Notes: generated by a model from the sequence alone, not told the origin. 64,000 bases of DNA from Acanthopleuribacter pedis (GCF_017377855.1 NZ_JAFREP010000007.1:62001-126000); one strand, 5' to 3'; shown: positions 16,002 through 26,500, counted from the stretch's first letter. Numbers and translations are program-made.

Positions 16002-18620
16002 TTGTCAGTTAAAACGTTAAAACACAAACGCAGCCAAACTTTTTTGAGACGTTTGGCCGCTTTTCTCCACCGTCGCCACGGCCTGGTACTTTTTTGCTTT
16101 TTTGTCCTCACACTGTTTTTTGCAGGCTTCGCCGCCCAACTCGAACAGAAAACCACGGTGCGCGATTTGTTGCCCGCCGACAACGAGGTAGTCCGTCGCT
16201 TTGAAGAAACGGTCCAACATTTCGACCTCATTGACCGTGTCGTGGTCGCGGTCCAATTCGAACCCGAACACCTAGAATCGGCCGAGGTGTTCGCCGAACT
16301 GTTGGTCGAACAGGTGGAAGCGCAACCCGAATCAGCCCAATATTTCCACTGGATTCGCGCCAACCTCCTCGCCGCGGGGCAACGCACCAATTGGCACGCA
16401 TTCCTCAAATACCTGACCCGGCTGATGCCGGAAGAACACATCCCCGACCTTGCCAAGCGGCTGAGTCCCGAGGGGATCGCGGCCCGTGTCGCCGAGAACC
16501 GACGCGAGCTGGAATCCGGGGTCGCGGTCAAAGCACTGATCGAAAAAGATCCACTGAACCTGCTCGAATTCGCGGGCGGGTACCGCAACGAAATCGCCGG
16601 CAATTACCAAATTAGTTTTAACGACGGCTTTTTGGTGAGCAAGGACGACCGCATGCTGGTCATCCTCGCCAAACCGACGGATTCACCCGAAAACGTTGAC
16701 TTCAGCGTGGCCCTGACGGACTTTCTCAAAGGCCAAATCGAAATCACCAAACAAGCGTTTGCCGAGGAAGAAGGTTTGGACGCCGACACGGTGTTCTCCA
16801 TCGGCCTGACCGGTCCCCACCCGATCACCGCCATAGAAAACAGCATCATCAAAGGTGATGTGGTCAGCATGTTCCTCAGCTCGTTCGCGATGGTGGTGTT
16901 GCTGTTCTCGCTGGCCTACCGGCGACCCTTGGCTGTCTTTTATGTAGGGATTCCGCTTTTTGCCGCCCAAATCTGGACGCTCGGCAGCGGCTACCTCCTG
17001 TTCGGCCGTCTCAACCTGATGACGGCCACCTTCTCCGCGATCATTGTCGGGCTTGGGATTGATTACGCGATCCACATTTTTTCTCGTTACCTGGACGAAC
17101 GTGGGCGCGGTAAAGTCGCCAAAGAAGCGATGGAAACAGCGCTGGCTGAAACGGGGCTGGGCACCTTTGTCGGCGGACTCACCACGGCGTTGGCCTTTCT
17201 GGCCCTGGGTTTTAGCGATTTCTCCGGCCTGCGTGAATTTGCCATCATCGCCGCGGTCGGTATCTTCTTTTGCCTGTTGCAAATGTTTGTGCTCTTGCCG
17301 TGCATGCTGTTTTTTCGCGAGGCGCGCCGTCGCAATACTGAATTTAAACCCCGCGCTCAGTGGGACTTCCACCTTGAAGTACTGCTGAAAGCCATCTTGA
17401 AGTTTCCTCGTACGGCCTTGGCCCTGCTCATCGCGGGCACCTTGATTCTTTTGGTGCAGGCCGTTCAGCTTCGCTTTAACACCGACCTGCGTTCGGTACG
17501 TGCCAAGTCCAATGAAGCAATTAACTTACAAAGTGAAATCACCAACAAAATCGGCGGTAGCCTGCGCTCACTGACCTTCCTTCTGGAAGCGCCGACCGAG
17601 GTGGATCTCTACGCGGCCCATGACAAACTGGTGCCGGTGCTGCGGGGCCTCAAGGAAGAAGGGAAGTTGGTGCGCTGGGACAGCTTGCTTTCCTTTTTGC
17701 AAAGCCCAAGGGCGCAAACCCGCAATACCGCGAGCCTGCGTGAAAACGGGCTCAACGGCGATCAGGTGCGCGAGGCGTTTAAGGCGGCGATGGAGGCGGA
17801 GAATTTTCGCGAAACTGAGGACAGCACCCGGTATATCGAAAACCTCGCCGCCGGGCTCGATGCCGGCGGCGCCATTTCGTTACAAGATATCCTGGCGACC
17901 CAAAGTCCGTTTGTCCGGCCGTTTTTAAGCCGGCACGACGGCAAATACAAGGCCTTGATCCACGTGTACCCTTCCAGCGGGCTGTGGGATAAAAACGCGG
18001 TTCGCGCGCTGACCCAAGATCTGTTGGACCGGGTTGGCACCAAGGGCGACACCCAAATTCACGTAACCGGAATTCAGACCATTTCGGAGGAACTCAAAAG
18101 ACTGGTCAAACAGTCGTTCCAATACTCCACCTTGCTGTCGGGCTTCCTGGTGATTGCCATTATGTGGTACCACTTCCGCAAACCCAGCTTGATGATGTTG
18201 ACCCTTACCCCACTGCTGATGGCGGTGGTTTGGATGCTGGGGACGATGCGTTTGCTGGGCATCGACATCACGGTTTTGAATTTCGTGGCGACCCCGCTCA
18301 TTATCGGCATCGGCATTGACGACGGCGTCCACATTGTCGAGAAGTACCTGCACCGCAAGTCCAACGATACCGCGGAGTTGGTGAAACTCACCGCCGATTG
18401 TGGCAAAGCGGTAACCCTCACCTCGCTGACCACCATTTTTGGTTTTAGCTCGCTGTTTTTGGCCAACTACTCCGGCTTTCGCAGCCTAGGTCTGTGTGCC
18501 ATCCTCGGGGTGTTTTTCTGCTGGCTCGGGTCCGTCATCATGTTGCCCCTGCTGATGGACGTATTTAACGTGCGCTTCGTGCGTCACGGGGTCAGTCACG
18601 GTAACGAACCGGTCGATTAG
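16002..18620 (+). CDS. RND superfamily (MMPL/HpnN-like) membrane exporter
   Basis: An 872-residue integral membrane protein with two-fold RND organisation. There is one TM near 25-45, a large periplasmic loop, a TM bundle (about 285-425), a second lone TM (about 460-480), a second periplasmic loop, and a final TM bundle (about 700-860). The signatures GLGIDYAIHIFSRYLDE and GIGIDDGVHIVEKYLHR occur in the two halves, together with the VRDLLPADNEVV start typical of HpnN-like and other predicted lipid exporters. TTG 16002 has GGAG 8 bases upstream; the nearby ATG 15998 reads straight into a stop. The cargo could be hopanoid, another lipid or a hydrophobic metabolite. It may be transcribed with arcC upstream (gap 112 bases), though no functional link is apparent. 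Confidence 0.88.
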   Translation: MSVKTLKHKRSQTFLRRLAAFLHRRHGLVLFCFFVLTLFFAGFAAQLEQKTTVRDLLPADNEVVRRFEETVQHFDLIDRVVVAVQFEPEHLESAEVFAELLVEQVEAQPESAQYFHWIRANLLAAGQRTNWHAFLKYLTRLMPEEHIPDLAKRLSPEGIAARVAENRRELESGVAVKALIEKDPLNLLEFAGGYRNEIAGNYQISFNDGFLVSKDDRMLVILAKPTDSPENVDFSVALTDFLKGQIEITKQAFAEEEGLDADTVFSIGLTGPHPITAIENSIIKGDVVSMFLSSFAMVVLLFSLAYRRPLAVFYVGIPLFAAQIWTLGSGYLLFGRLNLMTATFSAIIVGLGIDYAIHIFSRYLDERGRGKVAKEAMETALAETGLGTFVGGLTTALAFLALGFSDFSGLREFAIIAAVGIFFCLLQMFVLLPCMLFFREARRRNTEFKPRAQWDFHLEVLLKAILKFPRTALALLIAGTLILLVQAVQLRFNTDLRSVRAKSNEAINLQSEITNKIGGSLRSLTFLLEAPTEVDLYAAHDKLVPVLRGLKEEGKLVRWDSLLSFLQSPRAQTRNTASLRENGLNGDQVREAFKAAMEAENFRETEDSTRYIENLAAGLDAGGAISLQDILATQSPFVRPFLSRHDGKYKALIHVYPSSGLWDKNAVRALTQDLLDRVGTKGDTQIHVTGIQTISEELKRLVKQSFQYSTLLSGFLVIAIMWYHFRKPSLMMLTLTPLLMAVVWMLGTMRLLGIDITVLNFVATPLIIGIGIDDGVHIVEKYLHRKSNDTAELVKLTADCGKAVTLTSLTTIFGFSSLFLANYSGFRSLGLCAILGVFFCWLGSVIMLPLLMDVFNVRFVRHGVSHGNEPVD

Positions 18621-18715
18621 TCGTCTGAGACTTCTTTTTGCAAGCTGGCGTGATTGGACGACCCTTGTTAAACTGACAAACGCGCCACCGCGAAACCGCG
18701 CCAAGGAAAACCATT

Positions 18716-19096
18716 ATGATTCGCAGTACCAAACAACGTGCCGTTATACGCGAGGTTTTTGAGAAGTCCGACCGCCCGCTGAGCCCTCAGGACGTCATGG
18801 AAGCGGTAGAAGATCAGGACCAAAATTTGGGCATCGCAACCGTCTACCGCACCCTGAAAATGATGAAGGAACAGGGTTACCTGGTCGCGGTCGAACTCCC
18901 CGGCCAACCCACCTTTTACGAGCGGGCCGAACACGAGCACCACCACCATTTTCAGTGCGACGAATGCGGCATTATTCTCGACGTGCCCGGTTGTCTCAAC
19001 GTGGAGAAGCTGACGGATCGGTTGGAAAATTGCGAGATCAACCGCCACGAAATTTGGCTGTTTGGTCGCTGTTCCGAATGCCGCAAAGCGAGTTAG
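18716..19096 (+). CDS. Fur-family metal/peroxide-responsive repressor
   Basis: A 126-residue regulator. The winged-helix DNA-binding half (about 1-80) includes STKQRAVI, LSPQDVMEAV and GIATVYRTLKMMKEQGYLV. The dimerisation half has the metal ligands EHEHHHHFQC, CDECG and a C-terminal CSEC pair, so a structural Zn(Cys4) site is likely. It is shorter than classical Fur (about 148 residues). Family membership is clear, but Fur, Zur and PerR cannot be distinguished confidently. ATG 18716 has AAGGAAA upstream. A hairpin separates it from the convergent SDR gene. Confidence 0.92.
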   Translation: MIRSTKQRAVIREVFEKSDRPLSPQDVMEAVEDQDQNLGIATVYRTLKMMKEQGYLVAVELPGQPTFYERAEHEHHHHFQCDECGIILDVPGCLNVEKLTDRLENCEINRHEIWLFGRCSECRKAS

Positions 19097-19123
19097 CCCC
19101 GGCACCGTCGATGACACCGGGGC
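19096..19123. terminator. Hairpin between convergent fur-family and SDR genes
   Basis: The stem GCCCCGG/CCGGGGC starts on the last base of the regulator's stop codon. Convergent gene orientation suggests a terminator, but no long T-run follows. Confidence 0.5.
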
Positions 19124-19134
19124 AAAGGCCCCCT

Positions 19135-19830
19135 TTACCAAGGGATTTCGCGACCGTCGTAATTAAAATATTTGCCGCGGTCCTTGGTGGTTAACTGATC
19201 GATTTTCGCGCGCATGCCGCCTACCGAGGTGGTCACATCAATCAGCGCATTGGGGCCGCCCATATCGGTTAACACCCAGCCGGGGTGGAACAAAACGCAG
19301 GAAATACCCCGCGGTGCCAGGTCAATCGACAGCGATTTGACCGTCATGTTGAGCGCGCTTTTACTGGTGCGGTAAATAATGGAACCGCCGCTGGTATTGT
19401 CGGCGATGGAGCCCATTTTACTGGTGATAAAAGCCATGGTCCCTTTGGCGGCGGCTACCTGGTTCTGAAAGGCGAGTGCGACGCGCAGGGGCGCCATGGT
19501 GTTGACGCGAAACACGGTTTCCCACGCGGCCATGTCGGCCTCAATGTCGTTTGCGCCGAAGCTGTTGCGGGGGCCGTAAACGCCGGCGTTGTTAAGCAGC
19601 AGGTCGATCTTTTGGTCACGCCACCGTTCCGCGGCGGCGTCTACCTGCTCGGGTTGGGTTACGTCAAGCGCGGCGACCTGTAAATCACCCATTTCCTTTA
19701 ACGCGGTTAGCGCCTTGGCTTTTTGAGGATCGCGACAGGTGGCCAGCACCCGAGCACCCTCCTGCAAGTACTGTTTGACGAATTCCAGGCCGATGCCGCG
19801 GTTGGCGCCTGTAATTAAGACTGTTTTCAT
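19135..19830 (-). CDS. Short-chain dehydrogenase/reductase (C-factor-like)
   Basis: A 231-residue classical SDR of the Rossmann fold using NAD(P)H. It has TGANRGIGLEF for cofactor binding, DVTQPEQV, LLNNAGVYG, a serine in ITSKMGS, the YRTSKSALN active site (Tyr-X3-Lys), and FHPGWVLTDMGG. The sequence most resembles the CsgA/C-factor-like group of small SDRs, but the substrate is unknown. ATG 19830 follows AGGA with 8-base spacing. It is convergent with the Fur-family regulator and is followed upstream, in the same direction, by the M50-like gene. Confidence 0.92.
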   Translation of the reverse strand: MKTVLITGANRGIGLEFVKQYLQEGARVLATCRDPQKAKALTALKEMGDLQVAALDVTQPEQVDAAAERWRDQKIDLLLNNAGVYGPRNSFGANDIEADMAAWETVFRVNTMAPLRVALAFQNQVAAAKGTMAFITSKMGSIADNTSGGSIIYRTSKSALNMTVKSLSIDLAPRGISCVLFHPGWVLTDMGGPNALIDVTTSVGGMRAKIDQLTTKDRGKYFNYDGREIPW

Positions 19831-19872
19831 GAGACCGTCCTATGGAAAAATTCGGCTCCCATCATACCCGAT

Positions 19873-20709
19873 TTAGGTTTTTGCCGGGGTGGATCCCGTG
19901 GGTTTTAGGGCGAGCCAGGTCCCATACAGGACCGCCGCGATGTTGGTGACCGTGATGATCGAGGCAAAAACCACAAACCAGAAAAAAGGCACGGTTTCCG
20001 GGCCGGTCCAAAAGGTGCCCGCGATCATGCGTGCGTCGGAATAGCCGCCGCCGGCAAGAGGTTCGTACATGAAGATGTAGCTGTTGGAACTAAAACCGGC
20101 CAAGCAACTGATGACCCCGAGGAATTGGATGAAATAGCGTTGGCCGACCTCGGAAAACTGCATGAACTTGAGCGTGGCGGCGAGCAGGGCGACCGGCACC
20201 AACAGGGTGGCCAGATAGGAAAGCTGCCAGCGGTCGAGCAGGGGATCGCTGAAGCCGGTGAACAGGTACCACAGCGGTTTCACCATAAAAAAGATGCCCA
20301 AGACAAAATACAGGGCAAGGGTGATCATGACCCAGCGCGGTCGGACCCGGGTGGAAACCGCCAGAAGCACCGCGCCGGTAATCGCCGGTCCCAAAAGGCC
20401 GCCGAGGAGAATCATCAAGCGCCACCCACCCGCGGTAATCGCCGACCCGCCGCGAAAAAATTCGATTTGCAGCCACAAAAACGAACCGCCCGTGGCCAGG
20501 GACGCCAGCCCGTGACCCATCTCGTGGATGAAGGTGCCGATAATCGTGATCGGGTACAGCGCGAGGTAGGTATAGCGGGCGGCGGGCGGGTAAATCACCG
20601 GCAGAATGAACCAAAAAAACAGTAAGCCGCCGATGAGGCCTAACAAGAAGCTTCGGTCGTGGGCGGGGTCGGGGTTTTTGGTTGGTGTTTCGCTGGGCAA
20701 GGTGTCCAT
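19873..20709 (-). CDS. M50-like membrane metallopeptidase
   Basis: A 278-residue protein with about 7 predicted membrane segments. A zinc-binding HEMGH motif (about residue 63) lies at the start of the second or third helix, as in M50 site-2-type proteases and related membrane proteins. The canonical distal NPDG-type motif is not obvious; a GPAITGAV segment may take its place. ATG 20709 has AGGAG 6 bases upstream. It is transcribed in the same direction as the SDR gene (42-base gap), so the two may form an operon. Its substrate is unknown. Confidence 0.75.
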   Translation of the reverse strand: MDTLPSETPTKNPDPAHDRSFLLGLIGGLLFFWFILPVIYPPAARYTYLALYPITIIGTFIHEMGHGLASLATGGSFLWLQIEFFRGGSAITAGGWRLMILLGGLLGPAITGAVLLAVSTRVRPRWVMITLALYFVLGIFFMVKPLWYLFTGFSDPLLDRWQLSYLATLLVPVALLAATLKFMQFSEVGQRYFIQFLGVISCLAGFSSNSYIFMYEPLAGGGYSDARMIAGTFWTGPETVPFFWFVVFASIITVTNIAAVLYGTWLALKPTGSTPAKT

Positions 20710-21008
20710 TCGATCTCCTGGCTGCCAGGTTTGGCGGGGGTGTTGGTTGATGAGGCGAAAAAAAAGATGATTGGGGTAATGGATTGTGGCTGATTTTGCG
20801 CTTAATCATAGGGCGTCGTCAGGACGGAGGAAATTGCTTTTTGCGTTCCCCGGCCCGGGGCCGCACCCGCATTGTTCATCAGGGCATTAGCGACGCGCTG
20901 AACGCCCCGGTGAGCGATACGGGTTAGATGTCACGTAATACCCCTTGTATTTTATGTGATGCCGTCATAGGTCGCGGCATCCCGGGGGTGACGTGCGAGG
21001 AGTTAGCT
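20710..21008. other. Intergenic region between divergent genes, with an imperfect palindrome
   Basis: About 300 bases between the M50-like and metallophosphoesterase genes. The only notable structure is an imperfect dyad at 20931-20959, TCACGTAATAC ... GTATTTTATGTGA. It is a plausible operator or part of the phosphoesterase leader. A longer phosphoesterase frame from 20928 exists but has a worse start. Confidence 0.4.
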
Positions 21009-21815
21009 ATGTCCGAGAAGCCATATTTTTTCGCGGTGGTTGGTGATGTGCACGGCCACTTTTTCAAAATGATCGAGATGTTAACCGGCTGGGAAGCCGC
21101 GACCGGAAACCGTCTCCGCTATGTGTTGCAGGTTGGCGATATTGAACCCCACCGCGGTCGCGAGGACGCGGACAGCATGGATGCACCGGAAAAGTACCGT
21201 CAAGCGGGTGACTTCCGGTTCTTCTACCGCGGTGAGGCGCAAATCCCATGGCCGATGGTGTTTATCGGCGGGAATCACGAACCCAACGCCTGGCTGGAAC
21301 AGCATCCGCGGGGTGCTGAACTGATTCCGGGTTTTCACTACCTGGGTCGCTCCGGGGTGTTTACCCTGCCGGACGGGTTGGTGGTCGCCGGCTTATCCGG
21401 GATTTACCGCCCATCCGTGTGGCCGGATAACCGACCGGCGTGGTCGCCCGAGATGACCTTGCCTTGCAAAGACCTGATTGGTTTTACCCGAGGTGACATT
21501 CATCGGCTGATCGACTTGCTGGATGTGTCGCCCGATTTCCTGTTGCTCCACGATTGGCCGGTTGGGATTGATCATGTAGAGGGCTTGATTACAGAACCGC
21601 GTGGGAACCAGCCGGCGCGCGACTTGGCCGAGGCGCTTCAGCCGCGGTTCATTTTCTGTGGTCACCTTCACCGCAAACATCGCACCGTACTGCCGTACCG
21701 CAACGGCGCCATGAGCCGGGTGGCCTGCATGCGTGCGGTTTACCAAGGATGGGAATCACTGGCGATTTTCGAAGGTAACGACGGTGAAATTCGCGAGGTG
21801 AATGCCACCCAATAA
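21009..21815 (+). CDS. Dbr1-like calcineurin-family metallophosphoesterase
   Basis: A 268-residue phosphoesterase with the two-metal motif set GDVHGH, VGDIE, GGNHE, HDWP and GHLH. The spacing and the signatures GGNHEPNAWL, YLGRSGVF, GLSGIYRP and LLLHDWPVGI are those of the RNA lariat debranching enzyme (Dbr1) N-terminal domain rather than generic Ser/Thr phosphatases. Eukaryotic Dbr1 usually has Cys where this protein has His in the first motif. The bacterial substrate is unknown; branched or 2'-5' linked nucleic acids, or other phosphodiesters, are possible. ATG 21009 has GAGGAG 6 bases upstream. Confidence 0.85.
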   Translation: MSEKPYFFAVVGDVHGHFFKMIEMLTGWEAATGNRLRYVLQVGDIEPHRGREDADSMDAPEKYRQAGDFRFFYRGEAQIPWPMVFIGGNHEPNAWLEQHPRGAELIPGFHYLGRSGVFTLPDGLVVAGLSGIYRPSVWPDNRPAWSPEMTLPCKDLIGFTRGDIHRLIDLLDVSPDFLLLHDWPVGIDHVEGLITEPRGNQPARDLAEALQPRFIFCGHLHRKHRTVLPYRNGAMSRVACMRAVYQGWESLAIFEGNDGEIREVNATQ

Positions 21816-21816
21816 C

Positions 21817-21840
21817 CGGCCCCCCGACGGGGCCGTTTTG
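21817..21840. terminator. Bidirectional terminator
   Basis: CGGCCCC, a short loop, then GGGGCCG followed by TTTTGG. It lies between two convergent genes, immediately after the phosphoesterase stop. Confidence 0.75.
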
Positions 21841-21841
21841 G

Positions 21842-22720
21842 TTAAATCTGCGAACGCCAGTTGTTGTTGCATTCGAGGAAGCGGTCGCGCAGGGTGTTGA
21901 CCATGTCCTTGGGTAAGGCGCCTTTGTTGATCGCGGTCAGGTTCTCGCGAATGTGTTTGAGGTTGGTGCTGCCGACGATGATGCTGTCAATGCCGTAGGT
22001 GAAGGCCGCGAAACGGAGGGCGACCTCCTGCATGGGCAAATCAAAGTGAAGGTCCATCGTTTGCAGGCGTTCCCAGTAGGGTTCGCAATAGTGACCGCGC
22101 GGTTGTTCCGCGAAACGCCAGGGCGCGTTGGCCACCGGCCGTTTGGCGATGACGCCCATGCCCCGCTGTTTGGCTTCCCACAGACCTTGGTTGATAAAAC
22201 GCTGGTCGCACAGGTTCACCGAGGCAATGGCCGAGCCGAAGGCGCCGCTGTCAATGGCGTAGAGCAGCGGTTCATTGTCGCCCGCGTAGCCGATGACGCG
22301 GACCTTGCCCGCTTGTTTGGCGTCTTGCAGCGCTTGAGTGACCTCGCCGCGTTGGAGGGTGGGCAGGTCGCAGGTGTGTAGATGGATGATGTCGATGGTG
22401 TCGGTTTGCAGGACTTTGAGCGCGCGCTCCACGCCGGCCGTGACACAGTCGTAGGTCCAATCGGGGATGCCGTCGATGCCGTAACCGACCTTCGTTGCCA
22501 AAACCATTTCTTGGCGTCGGTGTTTGAGGAAGCGACCAATCCGCTCTTCCGACCGGCCATACCCGATGGACGTATCGATCAGGTTGATGCCGAGGTCGAG
22601 GACCCTGTTGAGTAGCTTTTCGATATCGGCATCCTGTTGGTTGTCGGCGCCGATGGAGCCCGCGCCGAAACCGAGCGCGGAAACGGTGAGCCCGGTGGTG
22701 CCTAAATCACGCATATCCAT
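21842..22720 (-). CDS. Aldo/keto reductase
   Basis: A 292-residue NADPH-dependent TIM-barrel oxidoreductase. Motifs are LGFGAGSIG, NLIDTSIGYGRSEERIG (Asp and Tyr of the tetrad), ATKVGYG (Lys), DIIHLHTCDLP (His), and a C-terminal IIVGSTNLKHIRENL cofactor segment. ATG 22720 follows AGGAG with 8-base spacing; the frame extends to 22927 but the extension has no family similarity. The substrate is unknown. It is convergent with the phosphoesterase. Confidence 0.93.
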   Translation of the reverse strand: MDMRDLGTTGLTVSALGFGAGSIGADNQQDADIEKLLNRVLDLGINLIDTSIGYGRSEERIGRFLKHRRQEMVLATKVGYGIDGIPDWTYDCVTAGVERALKVLQTDTIDIIHLHTCDLPTLQRGEVTQALQDAKQAGKVRVIGYAGDNEPLLYAIDSGAFGSAIASVNLCDQRFINQGLWEAKQRGMGVIAKRPVANAPWRFAEQPRGHYCEPYWERLQTMDLHFDLPMQEVALRFAAFTYGIDSIIVGSTNLKHIRENLTAINKGALPKDMVNTLRDRFLECNNNWRSQI

Positions 22721-22983
22721 GAGGTTGTCTCCTGGTGGAAGGGTTTCTCTTTTCCGCCTGCCGGGTTTTTGTAAGGGATAGGGCGTGACGACTCGTGCGG
22801 CAAACCAAGCAGGTAAAACGACGGTACGAACAAACCTCCGATTTAATCGCAACTTGCGATGGGAAACCACCTTTATTGTGGCCAATGGTGGCCTTCCAGG
22901 GTGTGAACGGTGACTCGGCTTTTCCACGGCGGTCCGGTTGAATTGCGGCGGCGCCGGCGAACTTTTTTGACGCTGCCGTTAAG

Positions 22984-23048
22984 CCTCGCCCGCATTTCTC
23001 ACGAGGATTCGTCGCGAGAAACAGAATTCCTTGTGAGAAATGCTAAGG
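22984..23048. repeat. MITE-like family 1 repeat, copy B (internally deleted, about 65 bp)
   Basis: Only the two ends of the family-1 element remain: GCCCGCATTTCTCACGAGG ... CCTTGTGAGAAATGC then TAAGG. GATTCGTCGCGAGAA is kept internally. The whole middle section seen in the 9.2 and 43.7 kb copies is missing, leaving a near-palindrome. It lies upstream of the NRPS/PKS gene. Confidence 0.82.
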
Positions 23049-23541
23049 GTACAGCCAACAAGGGACTCCTTCCTTGTTATCGTTGCTTGGCGTGTATGAG
23101 ACGCGGCACCGCTTTTTGTTAGCTTGATTTTTTCCATGCGAAGGGGTATTTTTCAGGTTTTCTTACCCTTTCTCTTTTAACCCGGCTTACGCGATTCAGG
23201 ACGCGAGACGTGCCGATCCATGGGCGCAAAACGGCAATGTTGAACCCATTTCATGCCGATCTTTGCTCTGGTTTTGATGGCAAGTCGTTTTATATCAAGA
23301 GTTTGGTTGTTGGTGGCAGTGCTCTCCGTTTGGATTCGTGTGTTCGCGTCGGCGCATTGGCGGTTCACGGCGGTTTTCGCCACCGTGGTCAGCGTTGTTT
23401 TCCGGCCTCGCGCGTTTGTGAAAGGCGGCTTATTTCAGCCCGGCTCCCGCGGATCGCGCCTGAACCCCGTTCACCATCCGCCCCGCCCTCGTCCTGGTTT
23501 CGGTCCTTTTTTGCGAAGCACTTTTTCCGTTGAGGCTTTCG
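23049..23541. other. Leader/promoter region of the NRPS/PKS gene
   Basis: About 490 bases without a convincing gene. Short overlapping frames (23210-23533 and 23253-23687) run into the NRPS start and have no recognisable family. The promoter of the assembly-line operon is probably here. Confidence 0.45.
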
Positions 23542-26500
23542 ATGAATCATCCATCATGCGACCGTTTTCCGTTGACACTTGCCCAGGCGGCTATTTGGCA
23601 CGAACAACGCCTGTTCCCCGACAGCACCCTCTACAACATGGGTGGCTTTTTAAGCATCGACGGTCCGCTGGATCCCCAACGCTTTGAAGCGGCCTTGCGC
23701 CGCGTGGTTGCAGACAACCAAGCCTTGCGCACCAAACTGCATGTGGCCGAAGATGTGCCCCAACAATCTTGGCCGACCTTGTCGGAATGGGACCTTTTAA
23801 CAGCGGATGTGGCCGACGCCGAGGATCCAGACGCGGCGGCACGTGCTTGGCTGGAAGCTGAGTTTGCCAAACCGTTCGCCCTCTTGGAGGGGCCGCTGTT
23901 TCGATTCGCGTTGGTGCGGCTCGCCCCCGACCGCCGTGGATGGTTGCTGGCCTTTCATCACGTGATCGCCGACGCGGCGACGGTGTCACTGGTGGCGGAA
24001 CAGACGGCGGCCGTGTACAACGCGGGCGATACGGCTGCCTCGCCCGCGGTCAACTTCGGTGAGGCTGTTGTGCGCGATCTCAGTTACCGCAACAGTGCGG
24101 CCTTTACCAAGGATCAAAGCTACTGGCGCAATCAGTTTCGCGGCGTGCCTAAGTTATTGTTCCACCAAGCACCGCGCTTCGCCCGTGACCAAAGGATTAA
24201 GACGACCCATCGCGTTTGGACCCCGTTGGAAACAGATCGGTTAAAGGGGTTGGCGGAATCAACGGGTACCTCGATGTACCAAAGCTTTCTCGGTTTGGTG
24301 GCCACCCACTTTTTCCTGGCCGAGGGCCGTGATGAACTCGCCTTGGGTCTGCCGGTCGCCAACCGGAGCGGCCGGTTGCGCCGTGTCCCCGGCCTGTTTG
24401 CTGGCGTGATTCCGCTGTGGCTGCGTGGGGATCGCAACCATAGTTTCCGAGCCCTGGTGCAACAGATCGCCGCCGACCTGCGTCGCCATTATCGCCACAC
24501 CCGCTTGCCACTTGACCAGATTCAACGCGAAGTCGGCGGCATGCGTGATCTGTACGATCTGGAGGTCGGCTTCCAGTACCAAAACTTTGATGTCGCCTTT
24601 GGCGGCGGTTGCGCCAAAATCCATCCCCTCAACACCGGCCAGGGCAGGGCGGCGCTGGCGATCAATTTGCAAGAACATCATCAGGGGCAACCCGTTACCG
24701 TTGAAATCAGTTACAAACCAACCTTGTTCAGCGAGCAGGATATCAACCTGCTCGACCAACACCTGCGCCGCGCCGTTGTTTTGCTCGGTGACCACCTGGA
24801 CCAACCCCTCCACGACCTAGCGGCTTTATCCCGTCGCGATGCCAAGCCAACCTGTTTCCCGGTCTGCACCTCTTTTGACGCGCGGCAAACCCTAGCCGAG
24901 GCCTTTGAGCAACGCGGCGCGGCGCAACCGCGGGCCGTCGCCCTGCGCGCCGACGACGCGTCGATCACCTATCAGGCACTCAATGAGGCGGCCAACCAAT
25001 TGGCCCGCATCCTTCGCGCCGAAGGAGCCGCGCCCGAGGTTCGTATCGGCGTTTGCCTGCCGCGCTCACCGCAACTGATCACGGCCTTACTGGCGGTGCT
25101 TAAAGCGGGTGCCTGTTACGTGCCGCTGGACCCAGCTTACCCGCCGGCGCGTTTGGCCGGTTTGGCCGGAGACGCCGACCTCGCGATGGTGATCGTCACC
25201 ACCGAAACAGAGACCGCGCCACCACCGGCGATCAAACGTATCAATCTGGACCGCGACCAGGCGGCGATTGCGGCCGCCGGCCGCGACAACCTTCACTGCC
25301 CGGCCACCGCCGATCAGGCCGCTTACATGATTTATACCTCCGGCTCGACCGGAAAACCCAAGGGCGTCGTGGTCAGCCACGCCAACGTCGGCCGGCTTTT
25401 GGCGGCCTGCGCACGGGTCGTGCCCTGCGATGAGCAGGATGTCTGGGCCCTGTTCCACGCCTTTTCGTTTGATTTCTCAGTGTGGGAAATCTGGGGCTGC
25501 TTGCTGAGTGGCGGCACCTTGGTCCTGGTTCCGCCGCACACGGCCCTCGATCCACCCGCCTTCTACGCCTTGCTTAAGCGCGAACGGGTCACGGTTTTGA
25601 ACCAAACGCCGTCGGCCTTCGCGATGTTTGTCGGCGGCAAGGGCCGCCTGCCCGCGACCGACCTTGCCCTGCGCATCATTATTTTGGCGGGCGAGAAATC
25701 GAACCCGGAAACCATCGCGGCCTGGCAGGCCGAAACGGGCTGTGCCGGTGCGGCACTTATAGATATGTACGGCATCACCGAGACCACGGTGCATGTGACC
25801 CATCATCGCATCGGCGGGGAACCGAGCAACAGCCGTTTTAGCGCTGTCGGCCAACCGCTCCCCGATCTGGGTGTTTACCTACTGGACCGCCACATGCGAC
25901 CGGTGGCGGATGGTTATGTCGGCGAGATTTACGTGGCCGGCGCCGGCTTGGCAAGGGGTTACCACCGCCGACCGGAGCTGACGGCCGCGCGTTTTGTGCC
26001 CGATCCTTTTGCGGCGACGCCCGGTGCGCGTTTGTACCGCAGCGGCGACTTGGCCAGGTGCGGTTGGGGCAGCGAAGGCGCGCAACTTGAGTACCTGGGC
26101 CGTGCCGACAACCAATTACAAATTCGCGGCTACCGCATTGAGCCGGGTGAAATCGAGGCGGCCCTGCAACGGCTGCCGGGCATTACCTGGAGCCTGGTGC
26201 GCGCGGAGGGTGACGATGAAACACAGCAGCGCCTCACCGCCTACGTTTTGCCCGCGGCCGCCCATTCCCTGGAGGCCGCGACGGTTCGGCGCCACCTGGA
26301 ACGAAGCCTGCCGGGTCACATGGTGCCCGCGCAAATCGTCATCCTGACAGCACTGCCGCTGACCCCGAACGGCAAGCTCGATACCCGCCTGTTGCCGCGG
26401 GAAGCCGCCGTTGGGTTGAAAACAAGCCGCACGGCCACCCCGCTCGAGGCCTCGGTGCTGGCGCTGTGGCGTGCCGTGCTCGATCAGGACGTCAACGACC

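Noticed and set aside
23210..23687. Two small ORFs just upstream of, and overlapping, the NRPS start
   Set aside because: No recognisable family, composition typical of shadow frames, and they overlap the well-supported NRPS frame.
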